The notes below the pieces were generated by a model. It did not search any database. It saw nothing but the letters and a program-made list of their open reading frames with translations, and was not told where the DNA came from. Below are positions 59,883 to 64,000 of a stretch of DNA of 64,000 nucleotides, in pieces; position 1 is the stretch's first letter, and each line of letters opens with the position of its first letter. The DNA is from Shewanella carassii. Its GTDB lineage: Bacteria > Pseudomonadota > Gammaproteobacteria > Enterobacterales > Shewanellaceae. The stretch spans positions 1-64,000 of the forward strand of contig NZ_NGVS01000013.1 in assembly GCF_002777975.1 (NCBI RefSeq). Reading direction: 5' to 3'. The position numbers were made by a program, and so were the translations under genes.

Positions 59883-61337
59883 ATGTCCATGAGCTTGCAG
59901 TTTTGGGGTGCCACCCAAGAAGTCACAGGTTCCTGCCATCTGTTGCGGGTCAACGATGCAAGTTTGTTGTTGGATTGTGGTCTTATTCAGGGAGGGCGGC
60001 AGGATGAACTGCGTAACCATGAAGCCTTTCCCTTTGCTCCTGAATCCCTGACTGCCGTGGTGTTGAGCCACGCCCATATCGACCATTCGGGGCGCTTGCC
60101 CCTGCTGGTGAAGCAGGGTTTTAGCGGCCCCATCTACACCCATAAGGCCACCATGGATCTGTGCGCCATCATGCTCAAGGATGCCGCCATGCTGCAGCAG
60201 CGTGATGCCGAGCGGCAGAACCGCAAACGTGCCAGGCAAGATCTCGAGCCGATAGAGCCATTGTTCACCGAAGAAGATGTCGAACTGGCACTGACCCGTT
60301 TTATTCCACTGGACTATGGCACCAAGCTGGATCCCATTCCCGGTGTGACCCTGTGTTTGAGTGATGCCGGCCATATTCTGGGGTCGGCGCTAGTGGAGCT
60401 GTGGATCAATGATGGCAACACCAAGAAAAAACTGGTGTTCAGTGGCGATCTCGGCCGCGCCGGTATGCCGATCCTCAAAGATCCTACGCTGATCCAACAG
60501 GCCGATCTGGTGTTGATGGAAAGCACCTATGGCGACAGGTTACACCGTAGTTGGGAGGCGACCCTGGAAGAACTCAAGGGGATCTTCGCGACAGCCATCA
60601 GTGAGAGCCGCGGCAATATCCTGATCCCTGCTTTCTCGGTTGGCCGGGCGCAAGAGCTTTTGTATCTGTTTCACCTCTATGCCGGGGAATGGGATCTGTC
60701 ACGCTGGAAAATCTGCCTCGACAGCCCCATGGCGATAGAGGCCACCAAGGTGTATATCAATAACTATCCCTTGATGGACGAGGACTTCAAGCGCTTCGTG
60801 CATCAGCACCCCGGGCAGCACCCGCTGCTGTCTGGGATAGAGTTTATTCAAAGTACCGAAGAGTCGATGGAACTCAACGACGTACACCAGGGGCTTATCA
60901 TTATTGCCGGCAGCGGCATGTGTAACGGCGGTCGTATCCGCTGTCATCTGGAACACAACCTGTGGCGGCCCGAGTGCGACATCATCATCTGTGGTTTTCA
61001 GGCACTGGGAACCCCGGGGCGGCTGTTGGTCGATGGTGCCAGCGAGCTCACCATCAACGGTAATTCGGTGAATGTTGCCGCCAGAATTCACACAGTCGGT
61101 GGGCTGTCGGCCCATGCGGATCAGGCCGAATTGCTGCGCTGGTATCGTGAGTTTGAGGGGGCGCCGCCACTCATTCTGGTTCACGGGGAGCCGGATGCCC
61201 AGCGGCAACTCCTGAGTGTGCTGGAACATGCCGACGGTGTGCAGCCCAAACCCAGACCCCAGGCCTCGGCCATAGCGACCGAAGGCGACAAGCTGGATCT
61301 CAGCCGTCTTCCCGAGCTGAGTTGGATTGTGGGCTAA
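59883..61337 (+). CDS. MBL-fold beta-CASP ribonuclease-like protein
   Basis: A 484-aa metallo-beta-lactamase fold protein with a beta-CASP domain, akin to the CPSF/Ysh1-type and RNase J-like nucleases. Zinc ligands: LSHAHIDHSGRLP (HxHxDH, about residues 59-65), SDAGHILGSALVEL and VFSGDLGR (further His and Asp), ESTYGDR, and a C-terminal ARIHTVGGLSAHADQ with the last His. The beta-CASP segment around IPAFSVGRAQELLYLF sits in the middle. It probably cleaves RNA, but the substrate is unknown. ATG 59883 with GAGGGAAG upstream; ATG 59889 is close by. A strong terminator follows at 61401. Confidence 0.88.
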   Translation: MSMSLQFWGATQEVTGSCHLLRVNDASLLLDCGLIQGGRQDELRNHEAFPFAPESLTAVVLSHAHIDHSGRLPLLVKQGFSGPIYTHKATMDLCAIMLKDAAMLQQRDAERQNRKRARQDLEPIEPLFTEEDVELALTRFIPLDYGTKLDPIPGVTLCLSDAGHILGSALVELWINDGNTKKKLVFSGDLGRAGMPILKDPTLIQQADLVLMESTYGDRLHRSWEATLEELKGIFATAISESRGNILIPAFSVGRAQELLYLFHLYAGEWDLSRWKICLDSPMAIEATKVYINNYPLMDEDFKRFVHQHPGQHPLLSGIEFIQSTEESMELNDVHQGLIIIAGSGMCNGGRIRCHLEHNLWRPECDIIICGFQALGTPGRLLVDGASELTINGNSVNVAARIHTVGGLSAHADQAELLRWYREFEGAPPLILVHGEPDAQRQLLSVLEHADGVQPKPRPQASAIATEGDKLDLSRLPELSWIVG

Positions 61338-61400
61338 GTGAGTTGTCAGGCTTAACAGCTTCTGAGAATTAACCTGGGTTATTTTATCTTTGCCATTAAC

Positions 61401-61436
61401 AATAAAAATGCTCCTTTATTAAGGAGCATTTTTATT
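61401..61436. terminator. Strong bidirectional terminator
   Basis: AATAAAAATGCTCCTT (61401-61416), loop TATT, AAGGAGCATTTTTATT (61421-61436): a perfect 16-bp stem with A- and T-runs, placed between the MBL nuclease gene (plus) and the convergent small gene at 61455. Confidence 0.95.
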
Positions 61437-61454
61437 GTTGGTGCAAACCTGGCT

Positions 61455-61694
61455 TTAGCCCTGGCGCTGCCAGAGGATCTCCAGCTCATCGGCTTCGCCC
61501 ATGGCGGCTTCCAATAGATTGATGAGTTCGGCATCGGCCTCTATGGCCTTAAAGGTTTCTAGTTGAGTACGGTTCAGCCAGTAATCCTGATCGTCATCAT
61601 GCTCTTCTACCAGGTTGTCGATCAGGAACTGCAACTGCTGTTCGGAGATATGCCCGATAACGGTGCCGGTTTCTTTATTGCTGAGTTGGATCAT
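61455..61694 (-). CDS. Small acidic conserved hypothetical protein
   Basis: A 79-aa acidic protein without membrane segments: GTVIGHISEQQLQFLIDNLV followed by EEHDDDQDYWLNRTQLETFK and AIEADAELINLLEAAMGEAD, then LEILWQ. The pattern EExxDDQDYWxxxxxLxxL recurs in small conserved proteins of diverse bacteria whose function is unknown. Start ATG 61694 has GGAGAGAG upstream. A terminator of the neighbouring gene pair lies on either side, so it is monocistronic. Confidence 0.75.
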   Translation of the reverse strand: MIQLSNKETGTVIGHISEQQLQFLIDNLVEEHDDDQDYWLNRTQLETFKAIEADAELINLLEAAMGEADELEILWQRQG

Positions 61695-61743
61695 TCTCTC
61701 TCCTTGGATTGCTGTGGCCTCAGTGGCCGGATATCACAGTGAA

Positions 61744-61779
61744 GATGCGGCTAAGGCTTCGGCGAGCCTTAGCCGCATC
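61744..61779 (-). terminator. Long hairpin after the four-helix membrane protein gene
   Basis: GATGCGGCTAAGGCT (61744-61758), loop TCGGCG, AGCCTTAGCCGCATC (61765-61779): a perfect 15-bp stem, about 10 bases past the stop codon at 61789. No T-run follows, but the stem is very stable. Confidence 0.75.
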
Positions 61780-61788
61780 CACCTCTAT

Positions 61789-62190
61789 TTAGTGGGTACG
61801 TTGGATCCCATTTTTTGTCATAAAACTCTCCTCAAGAGCGACCCCAGCCAGAGTAGCGATCGCCAGGCCAAGCACCAATGCCAGCAGCAGAGGCTTGCAA
61901 GCCCCCATGGGCACCAGCCAGATCAGCAGCAGCGCCAATACGCAAATGCCACCGCTGATGGGGTTGAATAAGAGGTCCAGACTGATCTCGAAAACACTTA
62001 AGGTTTCGGCGTCTTGATAGCGCCGAAAATGGATCAGTAAATAGAGGGCGGCGCAAAGCAAACTGATGCTGGCAAAAACCAATAGGCCGCTGAGACTGAA
62101 GGTCTCTTTGAAGTATAAGGTGGTCTGGTAACCCGCCACAGTCAGTATTGCCAGCCAGATAATCAGCAGTGGTGCCAGGATAAGTCCCAT
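61789..62190 (-). CDS. Small four-helix membrane protein, hypothetical
   Basis: A 133-aa protein with four hydrophobic segments: LILAPLLIIWLAILTVAGYQ, LSGLLVFASISLLCAALYLL, GGICVLALLLIWLVPMG and LLLALVLGLAIATLAGVALE. No motif points to a function. ATG 62190 is preferred because AAGGGA lies 6 bases before it; the upstream ATG 62211 has no clear SD and would add seven residues (MSNQGIV). It is followed by a strong hairpin and is transcribed away from the SRPBCC gene. Confidence 0.7.
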   Translation of the reverse strand: MGLILAPLLIIWLAILTVAGYQTTLYFKETFSLSGLLVFASISLLCAALYLLIHFRRYQDAETLSVFEISLDLLFNPISGGICVLALLLIWLVPMGACKPLLLALVLGLAIATLAGVALEESFMTKNGIQRTH

Positions 62191-62424
62191 TACAATCCCT
62201 TGGTTAGACATCCGTGTATATAGGTGACTGTAACCTAAAAGTATTTGTACAACAAATCGCCTGGCGGGAACTGTGGCTTGGTTCGCTTCTCTGCCAAAGT
62301 TTATTTTTCGATCTTTTCAAATTGCAATCCCCATCAATTAACAATCTTGTTACTTTTGGGCGGTTTGCGGGATATACTCAGGCAAGTAATGGTTGTCGGG
62401 TGAAAACTTGTTTGGAGAATCCTT

Positions 62425-62997
62425 ATGCGTTTTATCAAGACACTGTTTATCCTGTCGGTATTGATGGTGGCTGTGCCGCTGATCGCCGCCCTGTTTGTCA
62501 AAAGCGATTACCAGGTGACCACCAATGTGGTGATCAACCGCCCGGTGGCCGAGGTCTATGACTATGTGAAGTATCTTAAGAATCAAGATAACTTCAGCGT
62601 CTGGGCCAAGATGGATCCGGCGATGAAGCGCAGTTATCGTGGCATCGATGGTTCTGTTGGCTTTGTCTCGGCTTGGGAGAGTGATAACCCAGAGGTGGGC
62701 CGCGGCGAGCAGGAGATAGTCGCCATGGATATCAACAAACGCATCGATTATGAGCTCAGATTTCTGACTCCCTTCGAGGCCACTGAACCCGCCTACATGC
62801 TGTTTGAGCCCTATGAAGGTAATAGAACCAACCTCAGTTGGGGCTTTAAGGGGCATCTGGATTATCCGATGAATCTGATGTTTCTGTTTGTCGATTTTGA
62901 AACCATGATCGCCACGGATCTATTGCGCGGGCTCAGCAATCTCAAGCTGTTACTCGAGTCTGCACCCGCGCCGCAGGAACAAGTTCAGAGCCCGTAA
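62425..62997 (+). CDS. SRPBCC-fold (polyketide cyclase/Bet v 1-like) protein
   Basis: A 190-aa protein with an N-terminal hydrophobic helix (about 5-24, ILSVLMVAVPLIAALFV), probably a membrane anchor or signal, followed by a SRPBCC fold: TTNVVINRPVAEVYDYVKYL, GSVGFVSAWESDNP, and the C-terminal long helix FVDFETMIATDLLRGLSNLK. These proteins bind hydrophobic ligands; no substrate can be named. ATG 62425 has GGAG upstream. The 3' end overlaps the end of the convergent permease gene by 13 bases. Confidence 0.82.
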   Translation: MRFIKTLFILSVLMVAVPLIAALFVKSDYQVTTNVVINRPVAEVYDYVKYLKNQDNFSVWAKMDPAMKRSYRGIDGSVGFVSAWESDNPEVGRGEQEIVAMDINKRIDYELRFLTPFEATEPAYMLFEPYEGNRTNLSWGFKGHLDYPMNLMFLFVDFETMIATDLLRGLSNLKLLLESAPAPQEQVQSP

Positions 62998-63926
62998 ATC
63001 CAGGCTACCCATTGACGGTAAAGATTCAGCCCTATCAGCAGGTTAATCGGGAAGGTGACCCCCAGCGAGGCCAGCATGGCCACGCCGATATTGGCCGATG
63101 GAATGGCCGCGCGGATCGCCGCTGGTGCCGCAATATAAGAGGCGCTGGCGCAGAGGCCGGCCAGTACCAGTGCCGAACCGGCGGGCAGCCCCAGGGCGTG
63201 ACCTGTAATGATACCCACCCAGGCGAGTACGAAAGGCGTGATGGCAGCGAATGCCAACAGGCGCCAGTGACTCAAGGGCAGCGGAGCACACACCCTGGCG
63301 GTACATAAGCCCATCTCCAGCAGGAACAGCGCCAGCAAGGTCTTGAATCCCTGCATCAGCACAGGGCTCAAAGAGGCCAAGCCTTCAGTGCCGTAGCCCC
63401 ATCCGATAAGCACGCCGCCCCCCAGCAATATCACCCCACGGCTGGTAAGCGCTTCCAGCAGGATATTACCGCTGCGTCCTGGCTTATCCCGGTTCAGGCG
63501 TCGATAGAGCCACAACATGACTATGATGGATGGCAACTCTAGCAGTACCAGATAGAGAGTGGTTTCGGGCTTGAGTGGCCAGCCCAGTTGTTCTGTCATG
63601 GCGTAGACAACAGCAAAGGTCCCGGCACTGACCGAGCCGTAGTGGGCGGCAATACTGATGGCATCGCTCTGGGATAGGCGAACCACTTTTTTCAATATGG
63701 GATACAGCGCCAGCGGGATAGCCAGTCCCAGACCTATCACCAGCCCCAGCTCGGCAAAAGACAGCTGATCCGTGTGGCCGTGCAGCGCCATGCCGCCCTT
63801 GAGGCCCAGGGTCAGCATTAACAGTATGGAAAGGGTTTCGTAGGTGGATTCGGGGACTCTGAGATCCGATTTGAGCAGACCGGCCAACAGGCCTAGGCCG
63901 AAAAAGGCAATAACAACATCAGGCAT
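62985..63926 (-). CDS. SbtA-family sodium-dependent bicarbonate-type permease
   Basis: A 313-aa membrane protein with about 10 helices, matching the SbtA/DUF897 family: DLRVPESTYETLSILLMLTL, GLKGGMALHG, AHYGSVSAGTFAVVYA and APAAIRAAIPSANIGVAMLA, with inverted-repeat-like halves. Cyanobacterial SbtA is a sodium/bicarbonate symporter; in other bacteria the substrate is often unproven. ATG 63926 follows AAGGAGAAC, so the longer frame to 63995 is not used. Its last 13 bases overlap the SRPBCC gene in convergent orientation. The remaining 74 bases to the window end are its upstream region. Confidence 0.85.
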   Translation of the reverse strand: MPDVVIAFFGLGLLAGLLKSDLRVPESTYETLSILLMLTLGLKGGMALHGHTDQLSFAELGLVIGLGLAIPLALYPILKKVVRLSQSDAISIAAHYGSVSAGTFAVVYAMTEQLGWPLKPETTLYLVLLELPSIIVMLWLYRRLNRDKPGRSGNILLEALTSRGVILLGGGVLIGWGYGTEGLASLSPVLMQGFKTLLALFLLEMGLCTARVCAPLPLSHWRLLAFAAITPFVLAWVGIITGHALGLPAGSALVLAGLCASASYIAAPAAIRAAIPSANIGVAMLASLGVTFPINLLIGLNLYRQWVAWIYGL

Positions 63927-64000
63927 GGGGTTCTCCTTGTTAGACGGCTGGAGATTGTGCTCGCCCGGCGTTATATTGGAAAATAAATTATTCACTACAT

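Overview
The window looks like chromosomal DNA of a Shewanella-type marine gammaproteobacterium of fairly high GC. The pointers are two anaerobic respiration loci typical of that genus: an extracellular-type DMSO reductase cluster, and an octaheme sulfite reductase (SirA/MccA) cluster with its own heme lyase and copper genes. A RND metal pump, an Acr3/ArsJ arsenic operon, TonB-receptor and PutP genes and intergenic repeats fit the same picture. The genus call is inference from gene content; no rRNA or tRNA gene is present to test it.

Layout. 1-4.4 kb: dmsA-dmsB-dmsG-dmsH, running into an orphan aroQ-accB pair and arfB on the other strand. 6-7.2 kb: three small genes. 7.4-13.1 kb: czcCBA-type heavy-metal efflux operon behind a MerR-type promoter. 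13.3-14.7 kb: TetR regulator plus AhpD-like protein with a twin operator. 15.1-24.9 kb: a compact, overlapping five-gene module (DUF4132, MoxR AAA+ ATPase, DUF5682, VWA, SWIM zinc finger), the counterpart of E. coli yehI-yehLMPQ and of unknown function. 25-28.6 kb: PnuC, nucleoside phosphorylase, Crp-like regulator, a two-domain lysozyme-inhibitor-like lipoprotein and YhcH. 28.8-34.6 kb: TonB receptor, patatin, LON-domain protein, pseudouridine synthase.

34.8-47.2 kb: the sulfite-reduction island. Divergent from sirA, on the minus strand, lie a CcmF-like heme lyase, a CcmH-like protein lacking one cysteine of its usual CXXC, and a CcmG-like thioredoxin. On the plus strand follow sirA (seven CXXCH plus one CX15CH), rhodanese, FKBP isomerase, TPR protein and nosL-nosD-nosF-nosY without any nosZ, then a ToxR-like membrane regulator. 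The Fe-S/NrfD pair (MccC/MccD, SirC/SirD) usual in such loci is not between these genes.

47-64 kb: UspA, purC, a 1.3 kb repeat-filled gap, proBA, putP with an unlisted 59-codon ORF just upstream, arsR-acr3-gapdh-arsJ, an IS5-like MITE, an MBL/beta-CASP nuclease, three small conserved genes and an SbtA-family permease. No CRISPR array, prophage or complete insertion sequence was seen.
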